A DNA stretch of 64,000 nt from Xanthomarina sp. F2636L (GTDB lineage Bacteria; Bacteroidota; Bacteroidia; Flavobacteriales; Flavobacteriaceae), in the NCBI RefSeq assembly GCF_026410195.1, contig NZ_JAPMLM010000055.1:248001-312000 (forward strand), read 5' to 3'. Every line of letters starts with the position of its first letter. Position 1 is the stretch's first letter. The position numbers were made by a program, and so were the translations under genes. Positions 43,248 through 53,007 of the stretch are shown here, in pieces. The notes under the pieces are model-generated. The model ran no database searches and was not told the DNA's origin. It worked only from the letters and a program-made list of their open reading frames with translations.

Positions 43248-44188
43248 TGGATAAAGTAACATTGCATATAACAAATGGAAGCAGCTTAACTCATTATCTA
43301 AAGGAACTTGATATTTCTGGAGATTATTTGACCTGGCAGGAAATGCTATGTGAAGGACCAACAACTACACTAATTAATTCGGAAGAATTTTTAATAAAAC
43401 GAAAAACTTTTTTAAACGATTTTTATCATATAGAATTAAATGAAACAGAGTTTAAAGAAGAGATAGCCATTCTAAACAATGTAGATTCATATTCTGAAAT
43501 TGTGCTTTGGTTTGAATACGATTTGTTTTGTCACATCAACATGCTAGGCGTCATTAAATTATTAAACGAGAAACAAGTGCCTCTTCCTATTTATTTGGTA
43601 TGTAGTGGTAGAATTAAAGGAAAAACACAATTAAAAGGACTTTCAGAATTAACTCCAGAGCAATTGTTTCAGCATTATAAAGAAAAAATTAAATTAAAAG
43701 ATAGCGATTTAGAATTAGCCATTTCAATATGGCATATTTATAATGGGAAAGACCATAATTTATTAAAGCCTTTTATTACACAAAAATCATCTTTTAAATA
43801 CCTAAGCAATTGTTTAAAAGCCCATTTAACACGCTTTCCAAATTTAAAGTCTGGTTTAAGTACACTAGAAGAAAACATATTAACTATTATTAAAGAAAAA
43901 AACGTGAAGTCTAAAAATCAGTTAATGGGTTATGTGCTAAATTACCAAGGCTATTATGGCTTTGGAGACATGCAAATACTAAGATTAATAGACATACTTC
44001 AAATATTTTATACAGAAGAAGAAAACAAAATTTCTTTAAACAGAAAAGGCTACGAAGCTTTGACAGGAAATCATAATTTTTCATTTCAGATAAATAATAA
44101 TTTGACTTTTGGAGGTTTAAATCGATTAGATTTTTCTTATGATGGTCAAACAAATAAATTAATAAAAACACCACTAAATGTCAATTAA
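43247..44188 (+). CDS. DUF1835 domain protein
   Basis: A 313-aa protein. The N-terminus LHITNGSSLTHYLKELDISGDYLTWQEMLCEGP is the DUF1835 signature, followed by LWFEYDLFCHINMLGVIKLL. The C-terminal part has a winged-helix-like stretch (LQIFYTEEENKISLNRKGYEAL). No enzymatic role known. Its start overlaps the SUI1 stop and its end overlaps the phosphorylase start by 11 bases, so the three are one operon. Confidence 0.85.
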   Translation: MDKVTLHITNGSSLTHYLKELDISGDYLTWQEMLCEGPTTTLINSEEFLIKRKTFLNDFYHIELNETEFKEEIAILNNVDSYSEIVLWFEYDLFCHINMLGVIKLLNEKQVPLPIYLVCSGRIKGKTQLKGLSELTPEQLFQHYKEKIKLKDSDLELAISIWHIYNGKDHNLLKPFITQKSSFKYLSNCLKAHLTRFPNLKSGLSTLEENILTIIKEKNVKSKNQLMGYVLNYQGYYGFGDMQILRLIDILQIFYTEEENKISLNRKGYEALTGNHNFSFQINNNLTFGGLNRLDFSYDGQTNKLIKTPLNVN

Positions 44189-45044
44189 AAATTCAGAATT
44201 AATTTTAAATCCAGATGGTAGTATCTATCATTTAAATTTAAAACCAGAACATATAGCTCACGATATTATTCTTGTTGGAGATCAAGATCGTGTTGAAAAG
44301 ATTACCAAACATTTTGATAGTATTGAGTTTTCAACTCAAAAACGTGAGTTTAAAACACAAACGGGTATTTATAAAGGCAAACGGTTAACTGTTATTTCAA
44401 CTGGAATTGGACCAGACAATATTGATATTGTTTTAAACGAATTGGATGCTTTAGTGAATATCGATTTAAAAACTAGAAAACCAAAAGATACGCATACAAG
44501 CCTTAATTTTGTTAGAGTTGGTACTTCGGGCTCATTACAGGCCGATGTTCCAGTAGATTCTTTTGTAATGAGTTCGCATGGTTTGGATTTAAATGGGATG
44601 CTTCATTTTTATAAAATAGATAGTATTGTTAATCCAGATATTGAAGACGCATTTATAAAATTTACCAATTGGGATTCAAATAAAGCCAGACCAATAGTGA
44701 TCAACAACAGTCAGAAACTTGAAAATATACTCAATAGCGACCAAGTTTACAAAGGGTTAACAGCAACTGCTGGTGGTTTTTACGGGCCACAAGGACGTAT
44801 TTTACGACTGCCTTTACAGGATCCAGATTTAAACAATAAAATGGATAATTTTAATTTTAAAGGCATGCGAATTACCAATTTCGAAATGGAAACCTCTGTA
44901 ATTTACGGCTTATCTAAATTACTTGGGCATCACGCACTTTCATTAAACGCTATTATAGCCAATAGAGCTACAGGACAGTTTACTAAAGACCCAAAAGCTA
45001 TAGTTGAAAAACTAATAATTTATACCTTAAATAAATTAGTGTAA
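44178..45044 (+). CDS. Nucleoside phosphorylase (uridine phosphorylase-like)
   Basis: A 288-aa PNP/UDP-family phosphorylase: IILVGDQDRVEKI, STGIGPDNIDIVLNELDAL, FVRVGTSGSLQADVPVDSFVMS and TNFEMETSVIYGLSKLLGHHALSLNAIIANRA (Glu-Met-Glu ribose-binding motif). It splits nucleosides to base plus ribose 1-phosphate. Overlaps the DUF1835 gene by 11 bases. Confidence 0.88.
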   Translation: MSIKNSELILNPDGSIYHLNLKPEHIAHDIILVGDQDRVEKITKHFDSIEFSTQKREFKTQTGIYKGKRLTVISTGIGPDNIDIVLNELDALVNIDLKTRKPKDTHTSLNFVRVGTSGSLQADVPVDSFVMSSHGLDLNGMLHFYKIDSIVNPDIEDAFIKFTNWDSNKARPIVINNSQKLENILNSDQVYKGLTATAGGFYGPQGRILRLPLQDPDLNNKMDNFNFKGMRITNFEMETSVIYGLSKLLGHHALSLNAIIANRATGQFTKDPKAIVEKLIIYTLNKLV

Positions 45045-45087
45045 TCATTTATAATTCCTCGAAAGGAATCTTAATCAAACTATTTCA

Positions 45088-45942
45088 ATGAAAACAATTC
45101 ATATAGGTGGCGTTCCTGAGCATTTTAATTTGGCATGGTATTTAGCACTTAAACAGGGCGAATTTAAAAAAGCCGGCATAAATCTTAGATGGAAAGACTA
45201 TCCAAGTGGTACAGGTGCTATGTCAAAATCATTAAGAAAAGGTGAAATAGATTTATCTGTTATTTTAACTGAAGGTATTATAAAAGATATTGTTGAAGGT
45301 AATCCCAGTAAAATTATTCAAACTTTTGTACAAACACCTTTAATTTGGGGGATTCATGTAGCACAAAATTCAAATTATAAAACTATTGAAGATTTAAAAG
45401 CAAGTAAAGCAGCTATTAGTCGTTATGGTTCTGGCTCACATTTAATGGCTTACATCAATGCACAAAACAATGGTTGGGATTTAGACACAGACTTACATTT
45501 TGAAGTTATAAAAGATCTAGATGGTGCTGTTGAAGGTCTTACAGAAAGAAAAGCAGATTATTTTTTGTGGGAAAAATTTATGACAAAACCTTTAGTTGAT
45601 CAAGGTGTTTTTAGACGCATTGGAGAATGTCCTACGCCATGGCCATGCTTCGTAATTGCTGCTAGAGACGAATCTTTAAGGGAACATCATGAAGAAATAA
45701 AAATTATTTTAGAGATTATAAACAATAACACTAAAAACTTTAAGAACATTCCAGAAATCGATAAAATTATCGCTAAAAGATACAATCAAAAAATTGCAGA
45801 TGTACAAGAATGGTTATCTCTAACAGAATGGTCGCAAGACACCATAAACAAAGAAAGCATAGACAATATTCAAGAACAATTATTAGCTTTAAATATAATT
45901 TCTACAAAAAAAGATTACAAGCATTTAATTACTGAAATATAG
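45088..45942 (+). CDS. Substrate-binding-domain protein (NMT1/THI5-like), cytoplasmic
   Basis: A 284-aa protein with the NMT1/SsuA-like binding fold (FNLAWYLALKQGEFKKAGINLRWKDYPSGTGAMSKSLRKGEIDLSVILTEG, SRYGSGSHLMAYINAQNNGW) but no signal peptide, so unlike ABC transporter partners it should stay in the cytoplasm. It follows the phosphorylase by 43 bases, may be in the same operon, and no transporter genes accompany it. Ligand unknown. Confidence 0.8.
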   Translation: MKTIHIGGVPEHFNLAWYLALKQGEFKKAGINLRWKDYPSGTGAMSKSLRKGEIDLSVILTEGIIKDIVEGNPSKIIQTFVQTPLIWGIHVAQNSNYKTIEDLKASKAAISRYGSGSHLMAYINAQNNGWDLDTDLHFEVIKDLDGAVEGLTERKADYFLWEKFMTKPLVDQGVFRRIGECPTPWPCFVIAARDESLREHHEEIKIILEIINNNTKNFKNIPEIDKIIAKRYNQKIADVQEWLSLTEWSQDTINKESIDNIQEQLLALNIISTKKDYKHLITEI

Positions 45943-46061
45943 TCTTAATTTTAACATATTTATTACTTGATTTTTTTCAAAAAACACTAAATATCACCAC
46001 TTTAAAAATATGTCTTTATGGAAAATGTTAAAAAATATTTAATTTTTAACAACTAATCTCT

Positions 46062-46069
46062 TATATTTG
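46062..46069 (+). promoter_or_regulatory. Bacteroidota -7 promoter box (TATATTTG)
   Basis: TATATTTG fits TAnnTTTG and overlaps the TTG at 46067, so that codon cannot start the downstream small protein; ATG 46103 is the likely start. Confidence 0.55.
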
Positions 46070-46102
46070 CCTTGTACAGAAGAAAAAAAAAACAAATTGC
46101 TT

Positions 46103-46285
46103 ATGCTATTGACAATTACTTCAATCTTATCTATATTAGTTGCCTTAAATTTTTTATTGCTATTCTTTAGTTGTAATAAAACCACGCGACGTACAGATAA
46201 AGTACAAAACAAACCTACAATCATTATTAATACTGAGACTACCAAACAACAGGCAACTGCCCAACTTGCTCCAACAGGGAGTTAG
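46103..46285 (+). CDS. Small single-helix membrane protein (60 aa)
   Basis: ATG 46103 gives MLLTITSILSILVALNFLLL and continues with FFSCNKTTRR before a Thr/Gln-rich tail (IIINTETTKQQATAQLAP). The hydrophobic N-terminus may be a membrane anchor or, with Ser-Cys, a lipoprotein signal. The last 47 bases overlap the convergent ung gene. Coding is supported by the promoter and the signal-like start, but not by a known family. Confidence 0.5.
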   Translation: MLLTITSILSILVALNFLLLFFSCNKTTRRTDKVQNKPTIIINTETTKQQATAQLAPTGS

Positions 46286-46904
46286 ATTTACTAAAATGCT
46301 TATTACCAAACCAAAAGCCTCTATTGGCACTTAATGGAGAAGGATGACCTGTTTCTAATATAAAGTGTTTTTTGGCATCTATTAATTTAGCTTTCTTTTT
46401 TGCAAAACCTCCCCAAAGCAAAAACACCACTTGTTTTTTTTGTTCACTTATAATTTTAATTACCGCATCTGTAAATTGTTCCCAGCCTTTTTTTTGATGA
46501 CTTCCAGCTTCACCTTGTCTCACAGTTAATGTAGCATTCAATAAAAACACACCCTGATCTGCCCATTTACTTAAATTTCCGCTTTTTGGATAGGGAACTC
46601 CTAAATCTTGCTCTAATTCTTTAAAAATGTTTTTTAATGAAGGTGGATGTGCTATGCCCTCATTCACAGAAAAACATAATCCGTGGGCTTGATTAGCACC
46701 ATGATAAGGATCTTGTCCGATAATAACTACTTTTATTTTATTGAAATCACAATGGTTAAATGCATTGAAAATCTCTTCTTTAGGAGGAAAACATGTATGG
46801 TTTCTGTATTCATCTTTTAAAAAATTTTCTAGAGCTTTAAAATATAATGAATTAAATTCATTATTTAAAAAAGGTTCCCAACTTTTGTCGATATTTGAAG
46901 TCAT
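46239..46904 (-). CDS. ung: Uracil-DNA glycosylase
   Basis: A 221-aa family 1 UNG: catalytic-Asp motif VIIGQDPYHGANQAHGLCFSV, FKELEQDLG, LLNATLTVRQGEAGSHQKKGWE, and the DNA-intercalation/His motif HPSPLSANRGFWFGNKHFSKSN. Removes uracil from DNA. Its 3' end overlaps the convergent small membrane protein gene by 47 bases. Confidence 0.95.
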   Translation of the reverse strand: MTSNIDKSWEPFLNNEFNSLYFKALENFLKDEYRNHTCFPPKEEIFNAFNHCDFNKIKVVIIGQDPYHGANQAHGLCFSVNEGIAHPPSLKNIFKELEQDLGVPYPKSGNLSKWADQGVFLLNATLTVRQGEAGSHQKKGWEQFTDAVIKIISEQKKQVVFLLWGGFAKKKAKLIDAKKHFILETGHPSPLSANRGFWFGNKHFSKSNSLLEQVGQLPVVW

Positions 46905-46972
46905 TTTATATCTTCGCTTTTATTTCGATACTAAAATAATACTATCTTAATTCTAAATAAAACAATAGGCAC

Positions 46973-48466
46973 TTGAAAAATATTAAATTTCCAACAGCAC
47001 AGACCATTTTATTAATAATTGCTGCTGCAGTCGCACTCTTAACTTGGATTATTCCTGCTGGAAAATACGACAATCTTTCTTATAATAAAGATGCGAATAC
47101 TTTTACAAGAAGTAGCTTGGAGAGTACTAAAACATTAGAAGCAAGTCAAAAAACTCTGGAAGATTTACATATAAAAATTCCTTTAGAAAAATTCACTAAT
47201 GGGGATATTTGGAAACCAATTTCAATTCCAGACACCTACCAAGAAGTAGAGGCTAGACCTCAAGGTGTTTTAGCATTCTTTAAATCACCAGTAAAAGGAA
47301 TTATCGAAGCAGCTGATATTATTTTCCTCGTATTGATTATTGGCGGATTAATTGGCATCATGAATCTTACCGGAGCTTTTGATGCTGGAATTTCCTGGTT
47401 GGCAAAAGCTTTAAAAGGCCATGAGTATGTGCTCATTATTTTAGTCACTATTTTAGTAGCTTTAGGAGGAACAACCTTTGGTCTTGCTGAAGAAACGATA
47501 GCCTTCTACCCTATTTTAATTCCTATGTTCTTAGCTGCTAAATATGATGCAATAGTACCTTTAGCTGCAATTTATATAGGATCTTCCATTGGCACCATGT
47601 GTTCTACTGTAAACCCGTTTAGCGTTATTATTGCTTCGGATGCTGCTGGAATTAATTGGACCACAGGGTTGACAGGAAGAATGATTATGCTTGTTTTAGG
47701 AACATTAATTTGTATTATATATATTTTAAGATATGCAAATCGCGTAAAAAAAGACCCTTCAAAATCTATTATTTACAGTCAGAAAGAACAAATTGAAGCT
47801 CTTTTTGGAACATCAGCAAATGCAACCGTCGTATTAACTACTCGTTTACGTATTATCTTATTTGTGTTTGCTATGTGTTTTGTAGTCATGATTTATGGAG
47901 TATCTCAATTAGAATGGTGGTTTTTAGAGATGACAACGGTCTTTTTTGTTGGAGCCATACTTATAGGAGTTATTGGAAAAATTCACGAGGCAAATTTTGT
48001 TGAAACCTTTGTAAAAGGTGCTGGAGATTTATTGGGAGTAGCAATAATTATAGGTATCGCTAGAGGAGTTTCTGTATTAATGGAAGATGGTTTTATTAGT
48101 GATACCTTATTGTTTCATTCTAGTAATTTAACAGAAGGCATGAACAAAGGTGTTTTTGCAAATGTAATGTTATTTATCTACGGTGGACTATCATTTTTTA
48201 TACCAAGTTCTTCCGGAATGGCTGTGTTGACTATGCCAATCATGTCTCCTCTAGCAGATACAGTAGGTTTTGGAAGAGAAATTATTGTAAACTGTTATCA
48301 GTATGGAATGGGTTTATTTGCCTTTATAAATCCAACAGGACTAATTTTAGCTTCATTAGCTATTGTAAAAGTAGGTTATGATAAATGGTTGAAATTTGTA
48401 ATCCCATTAGTTGTTATTTTAACTGTTTTTACGATGATAGCTTTAACAATTCAGGTATATTTATAA
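46973..48466 (+). CDS. YfcC/AbgT-like C4-dicarboxylate or amino-acid transporter
   Basis: A 497-aa polytopic protein starting with TTG 46973 (MKNIKFPTAQTILLII...). It begins with a helix and LTWIIPAGKYD, typical of YfcC family members, and has about 12 hydrophobic segments with conserved glycine-rich stretches (LVLIIGGLIGIMNLTGAFDAGI, PLAAIYIGSSIGTMCSTVNPF, SFFIPSSSGMAVLTMPIMSPL). Related proteins move amino acids or dicarboxylates. The gene is divergent from ung with 68 bases between. Confidence 0.85.
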   Translation: MKNIKFPTAQTILLIIAAAVALLTWIIPAGKYDNLSYNKDANTFTRSSLESTKTLEASQKTLEDLHIKIPLEKFTNGDIWKPISIPDTYQEVEARPQGVLAFFKSPVKGIIEAADIIFLVLIIGGLIGIMNLTGAFDAGISWLAKALKGHEYVLIILVTILVALGGTTFGLAEETIAFYPILIPMFLAAKYDAIVPLAAIYIGSSIGTMCSTVNPFSVIIASDAAGINWTTGLTGRMIMLVLGTLICIIYILRYANRVKKDPSKSIIYSQKEQIEALFGTSANATVVLTTRLRIILFVFAMCFVVMIYGVSQLEWWFLEMTTVFFVGAILIGVIGKIHEANFVETFVKGAGDLLGVAIIIGIARGVSVLMEDGFISDTLLFHSSNLTEGMNKGVFANVMLFIYGGLSFFIPSSSGMAVLTMPIMSPLADTVGFGREIIVNCYQYGMGLFAFINPTGLILASLAIVKVGYDKWLKFVIPLVVILTVFTMIALTIQVYL

Positions 48467-48489
48467 ATCAGATTTTTTTAATAAAGCTA

Positions 48490-49452
48490 TTAGTTTTTAA
48501 TACGCTTTAAAAATTTTAAAATTTTATTATTGACAACTTCGGCCTGATCTACAGATAAAAAATGTCCTGCATTATTAATTGTTTCAGCTTGACTATTTGG
48601 AATCCATTCTTTTGCTAGTGAAAGTGTTTTTTCATTATTAATCATATCATCATCACCAATTAATACTAAAACAGGCATTTTTAAAGATTGGAAATCACGT
48701 TTTGAAAATGGTTGCATACTCATAACAAACTTATTAATAGAATCTTTTTCAGTGCCAATAGCATATTGTTCTAAATAGGTTTTATTAATATTATCAACAT
48801 TACTGGACATGGATTTTAAATTCTGCTGCATTTGTTTTTCTTCTGATGATAAAGCGTAGATTATATTTTTAAGTAAGTCTGCACTTGGGCGAATCCATAT
48901 AAAAGTTTGGGCTGGACTTAATAAAGTCATACTTTTAATTTTTTCCTGATTTTGTAAAGCTAAATTCACTGAAAGCCAACCTCCTCTTGAAGCTCCAATT
49001 AAATGAAAAGATTTTAATTTTAATGTATTGAAAATTTCATGATACCAAGCCGAAATTTGCTCCACACTTTCAATATCTTTTGTTTTATAAGATTTCCCAG
49101 GTTCTAAAATAAAATCAATAGCAAACACACGATAATCTTGAGTAAATGCCTTAATGTTAGGATACCACATGGTCGAACTGGCATTCATACCATGTAATAA
49201 AACCAATGGCTCGCCAGATTCTGGCCCACTAATAACAACATGTGCGGTTCCAAAACTTGTAGGTATATATAGTTCTTCAAAAGTTATATCCCAGACTTTT
49301 AAAGTTGCATCATAGGCATCAAAATAAGGTTTATTTTCAGCTGATGGCTTTGTAATATATTCAGGCTTTTCAGTGTATTTAAAATAGCTTTTTTTGCAAC
49401 TTGTAATCAAAATTGCAATTAATAGCACCCAAATAATGTTTTTAAATGTCAT
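48490..49452 (-). CDS. Alpha/beta hydrolase lipoprotein
   Basis: A 320-aa protein with lipobox ILITSC near residue 18. Catalytic signs: LLHGMNAS oxyanion loop, nucleophile elbow GASRGGW, acid in VLIGDDDMI and His in NNAGHFLSVDQ. Fold is clear; substrate unknown. Convergent with the transporter gene and divergent from mutS2. Confidence 0.83.
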   Translation of the reverse strand: MTFKNIIWVLLIAILITSCKKSYFKYTEKPEYITKPSAENKPYFDAYDATLKVWDITFEELYIPTSFGTAHVVISGPESGEPLVLLHGMNASSTMWYPNIKAFTQDYRVFAIDFILEPGKSYKTKDIESVEQISAWYHEIFNTLKLKSFHLIGASRGGWLSVNLALQNQEKIKSMTLLSPAQTFIWIRPSADLLKNIIYALSSEEKQMQQNLKSMSSNVDNINKTYLEQYAIGTEKDSINKFVMSMQPFSKRDFQSLKMPVLVLIGDDDMINNEKTLSLAKEWIPNSQAETINNAGHFLSVDQAEVVNNKILKFLKRIKN

Positions 49453-49593
49453 GTATGTTGTTTTAGTTATGTAAAAATAATCAATATTTATGCCATCTTA
49501 TGATAAGTAGGCTATCTGTTTTCAAACATTATACGTAAATTAGCATGCTTTACTATTTTAATAATTAGATACTTTTTTTTGAAGCACACATCA

Positions 49594-51762
49594 ATGATAC
49601 ATATTCATAAAAAGACCCTTCAGGACTTAGAGTTTTCAACTGTTTTGCAACAGGTTAGTGAGCTCTGCGTGACAGCATTAGGTCATGAACAAGCCTTACA
49701 AATAGAACCTTTTAAAACTAAAGAATCTGTTTTTAATGCTTTAACTCTAACAAATGAATTTTTAGCTTCATTTTATAATGACAACCGGATTCCTAATCAT
49801 GGTTTTGAAACTATTTCAAAAGAGTTAAAACTCTTAAAAATAGAAAACACCTTTTTAGAAGCTCATAGTTTGAAGAAAATTGTTGCAATTTCAATAACTT
49901 CAAACGAGATTATCACATTCTTAAAAAAGTTTGAGGAATATTACCCAAAATTATATGCTTATGCATCAAATATTGAGGTCACAAAAGTCATTATTGAAGA
50001 AATAGATACTATAATAGACAGATTTGGAGATGTCAAAGATTCTGCTTCTCCACTCCTTTCAGAATTAAGACAAGAAATAAATAAACTAAAAGGTAAAATA
50101 AATCAAAGTTTTGCATCGGCTTTAAATAATTATCATCAGTTAGATTATTTAGATGATATCCGCGAATCTGTAGTCGATAACAAACGTGTATTGGCAGTAA
50201 AGGCCATGTACAGACGTAAGGTTAAAGGTGCCATCATGGGTGGAAGTAAAACAGGAAGCATTGTTTATATTGAACCAGAAACCACACTACAACACACCAG
50301 AGAACTTAATAATCTGGAATATGAAGAAGGAGAAGAAGTTGTTAGAATCCTAAAGTCTTTGACTAATTTTATTCGTCCATTTCTATCACTTTTAAAACAA
50401 TATCAAGAGTTTTTAATTGAATTGGATGTTATCTCAGCCAAAGCTAAATATGCGAAATCTTTACATGCAATTTTACCAGAAATTAGTGATGAAAAGGAAT
50501 TGTTTTTAAGAGATGCATATCACCCTCTACTGTACTTAAGTAATCAAAAAAATAAATCCAAAACATTTCCTCAAAGCATAGAGTTAAGTCAGGAGAATCG
50601 AATTATAGTTATATCTGGGCCAAATGCTGGTGGAAAAAGTATTACTTTAAAAACCGTTGGCTTACTCCAACTCATGTTACAAAGTGGTTTACTAATTCCT
50701 GTTCATGAACGAAGTAAAGTCTTTTTATTCGATAGAATAATTTCAGACATTGGAGACAATCAATCCATTGAAAACCATTTAAGTACCTATAGTTATCGCT
50801 TAAAGCAGATGAATTACTTCTTAAAAAAATGCAATAAAAACACTTTATTCCTTATAGATGAATTTGGAACAGGATCTGATCCAGAGTTGGGAGGTGCTTT
50901 AGCTGAAACCTTTTTAGAAGAATTCTATCATCGAGAAGCTTATGGAATAATTACAACCCACTACTCCAACCTAAAGATTTTAGCTAACGAACTACCATAT
51001 ATGCAAAATGCCAATATGATGTTCGATGAAAAAACCTTGGAGCCTATCTATAAACTAGCTTTAGGACAAGCAGGAAGTTCCTTTACTTTTGAAGTTGCGC
51101 AAAAAAATGGCATTCCTTATAGTTTAATTAACCGTGCTAAAAAGAAGATAGAAAAAGGAAAGGTGCGTTTTGACAGAACCATTGCAAAACTTCAAAAAGA
51201 ACGTTCTAAACTTGAAAAAACGGAACAGTCCCTAAAGGTTAATGAACGTAAAAAGCAAACGGAAGCCGACAAGTTAGAAGAGATTAATTCAAAAATTCAA
51301 AAAAAACTAGAAAGCTATCAAGAATTATATGATAGTAATCAACGACTTATTTATTTAGGACAGAAAGTAAACGATCTTTCAGAGAAATACTTCGAAAACA
51401 AAAAGAAAAAAGATCTTATGGATGAACTTTTTAAAGTCGTTCAAGTCGAAAACTCGAAACGTAAAAAGGTCTCTGCCAAGCAGAAAAAAATAGAAAAAGC
51501 TAAAGAAAAACAAGTCAAACAGGAAGCTGAAAAAAAAGTAGAAGTCATTAGAGTAAAGAAAAAAGAGGCTAAGAAAAAAGAAGCATTAAAACCAGCAAAA
51601 CCTAAGCCTACGTTAAAAGTTGGCGATCGTGTACGTATGGAAGATGGTCGTGCTGTTGGAAGTATTGACAGTATAGAAAAAAATAAAGCCATTGTTAATT
51701 ATGGTATTTTTACAACAAATGTAAGCTTGGACCAATTAGAGCTTGTAGAAGCTTCCAGATAA
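49594..51762 (+). CDS. mutS2: MutS2-type ATPase without Smr domain
   Basis: ATG 49594 (MIHIHKKTLQDLEFSTVLQQV) matches the family start; an upstream TTG at 49579 adds five residues and is less likely. The 722-aa protein has the MutS2 core and ATPase with Walker A GPNAGGKSITLK, Walker B LIDEFGTGSDPELGG and TTHYSNLK, a Lys/Glu-rich coiled coil (residues about 510-660), and a KOW-like C-terminus (KVGDRVRMEDGRAVGSID). The Smr endonuclease domain normally last in MutS2 is absent. Roles in recombination control or stalled-ribosome rescue are described for the family. Confidence 0.9.
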   Translation: MIHIHKKTLQDLEFSTVLQQVSELCVTALGHEQALQIEPFKTKESVFNALTLTNEFLASFYNDNRIPNHGFETISKELKLLKIENTFLEAHSLKKIVAISITSNEIITFLKKFEEYYPKLYAYASNIEVTKVIIEEIDTIIDRFGDVKDSASPLLSELRQEINKLKGKINQSFASALNNYHQLDYLDDIRESVVDNKRVLAVKAMYRRKVKGAIMGGSKTGSIVYIEPETTLQHTRELNNLEYEEGEEVVRILKSLTNFIRPFLSLLKQYQEFLIELDVISAKAKYAKSLHAILPEISDEKELFLRDAYHPLLYLSNQKNKSKTFPQSIELSQENRIIVISGPNAGGKSITLKTVGLLQLMLQSGLLIPVHERSKVFLFDRIISDIGDNQSIENHLSTYSYRLKQMNYFLKKCNKNTLFLIDEFGTGSDPELGGALAETFLEEFYHREAYGIITTHYSNLKILANELPYMQNANMMFDEKTLEPIYKLALGQAGSSFTFEVAQKNGIPYSLINRAKKKIEKGKVRFDRTIAKLQKERSKLEKTEQSLKVNERKKQTEADKLEEINSKIQKKLESYQELYDSNQRLIYLGQKVNDLSEKYFENKKKKDLMDELFKVVQVENSKRKKVSAKQKKIEKAKEKQVKQEAEKKVEVIRVKKKEAKKKEALKPAKPKPTLKVGDRVRMEDGRAVGSIDSIEKNKAIVNYGIFTTNVSLDQLELVEASR

Positions 51763-51763
51763 T

Positions 51764-52180
51764 ATGATTGAGCTAGAAAAAAACAAACAATTAATACTTT
51801 TTGATGGTGTCTGCAACCTGTGTAACGCCAGCGTTCAATACGTAATAAAACATGATAAAAACGATATTTTTATGTTTGCACCTTTACAAGGGGAAGCTGG
51901 AAAAAAAATCATAGATTATTACCATATTGATACATCTAAGATAGATTCTATAATTCTGTTTAAGAACAACAAAAAATTGTATTTTAAATCTACTGCTGCA
52001 TTAAAGATTGCTGTTAAATTAAATTTTCCAATCAATCTTCTTGGTGTACTTTTAATTATTCCCTCGTTTATAAGAAATTGGGTATATAGTATTATAGCTA
52101 AAAACCGTTATAAATGGTATGGAAAGCAAAATGAGTGTATGATTCCTAGTCAAAAATTAAAAGCGAAATTTTTAAATTAG
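51764..52180 (+). CDS. DCC family thiol-disulfide oxidoreductase-like protein
   Basis: A 138-aa DUF393 protein with the hallmark DGVCNLCN near the N-terminus (Cys-x2-Cys redox pair) and FAPLQGEAGKKI. Begins one base after the mutS2 stop, so cotranscription is likely. Predicted thioredoxin-like fold. Confidence 0.88.
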   Translation: MIELEKNKQLILFDGVCNLCNASVQYVIKHDKNDIFMFAPLQGEAGKKIIDYYHIDTSKIDSIILFKNNKKLYFKSTAALKIAVKLNFPINLLGVLLIIPSFIRNWVYSIIAKNRYKWYGKQNECMIPSQKLKAKFLN

Positions 52181-52206
52181 AGTAAAATTTATTTGTAAAT
52201 TTATAA

Positions 52207-52214
52207 TACATTTG
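52207..52214 (+). promoter_or_regulatory. Bacteroidota -7 promoter box (TACATTTG)
   Basis: TACATTTG lies 8 bases before the ATG at 52223 and fits TAnnTTTG, implying a very short leader or a near-leaderless transcript for the following gene. Confidence 0.4.
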
Positions 52215-52222
52215 AACTCTAT

Positions 52223-52963
52223 ATGAAAAGATTAAGTACATGCTTAGTATTATTGATGGTATTGATATCCTCAACTGCCAACAGTCAGGAAATAGAGCAA
52301 TCTCCACAAGCTAATCTTATTAAAAATGAAGTCTCTTTTGAGGTTTTACAACTTTTAAATGGCGTTTATCAATTATCTTATGAACGTTATATATGGAATA
52401 ATTTCTCAGGTGCTTTAGCACTTGGTTACAAAGGAAAAGAAGGGATTATAAAGCTATCTGGAATAGATACGGACCAAATTAAAACAGAAGAAGTATTTTA
52501 TACTGGTTTTCAAATAGCCCCAGAAATTAGATATTACTTAAAAAGCACATCTAAAAATAATCTTGATGGTTTTTATTTTGGAGCTTATTTAAAATACTCT
52601 AATTACAAATCTAATCTAGCTGGAGCATATATGAGTGATGACGGTACAACTTATGATATGGAGTTTGATATGAAATTGGATATAACTTCTGTAGGGCTCA
52701 TGTTAGGGTATAAACTGGCTGTAACAAAACATTTAAACATCGATTTTATGATTGCTGGACCAGGCTCTGGTAGATATAATTTTCATATTGAAAACAAAAA
52801 AGACTTACCTGAAGAGTTTTATGATGATTTAAATGAAGCTTTAGAAGAATACAGTATACTTGATTTTATAAATTCAGATTTTAGATTTTCTGAAATCAAT
52901 AATAAATCCAAATTTTCAGCATTTTCATTTAGATATGGTATTGCAGTTGGATACACTTTTTAA
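52223..52963 (+). CDS. Outer-membrane beta-barrel protein
   Basis: A 246-aa protein with a signal peptide ending ANSQE near residue 22, followed by alternating strands (SFEVLQLLNGVYQLSYERYIWNNFSGALALGY; GYKLAVTKHLNIDFMIAGPGSG) and C-terminal FRYGIAVGYTF, a typical barrel end. It resembles DUF3575-type porin-like proteins. Function unknown. Confidence 0.8.
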   Translation: MKRLSTCLVLLMVLISSTANSQEIEQSPQANLIKNEVSFEVLQLLNGVYQLSYERYIWNNFSGALALGYKGKEGIIKLSGIDTDQIKTEEVFYTGFQIAPEIRYYLKSTSKNNLDGFYFGAYLKYSNYKSNLAGAYMSDDGTTYDMEFDMKLDITSVGLMLGYKLAVTKHLNIDFMIAGPGSGRYNFHIENKKDLPEEFYDDLNEALEEYSILDFINSDFRFSEINNKSKFSAFSFRYGIAVGYTF

Positions 52964-53007
52964 TAATAACCTATTTTAAACAATTATTTATATTTTAACA
53001 AATTACT

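Noticed and set aside
46067-46102. TTG start for the small membrane protein
   Set aside because: It overlaps the TATATTTG promoter box; ATG 46103 is used.
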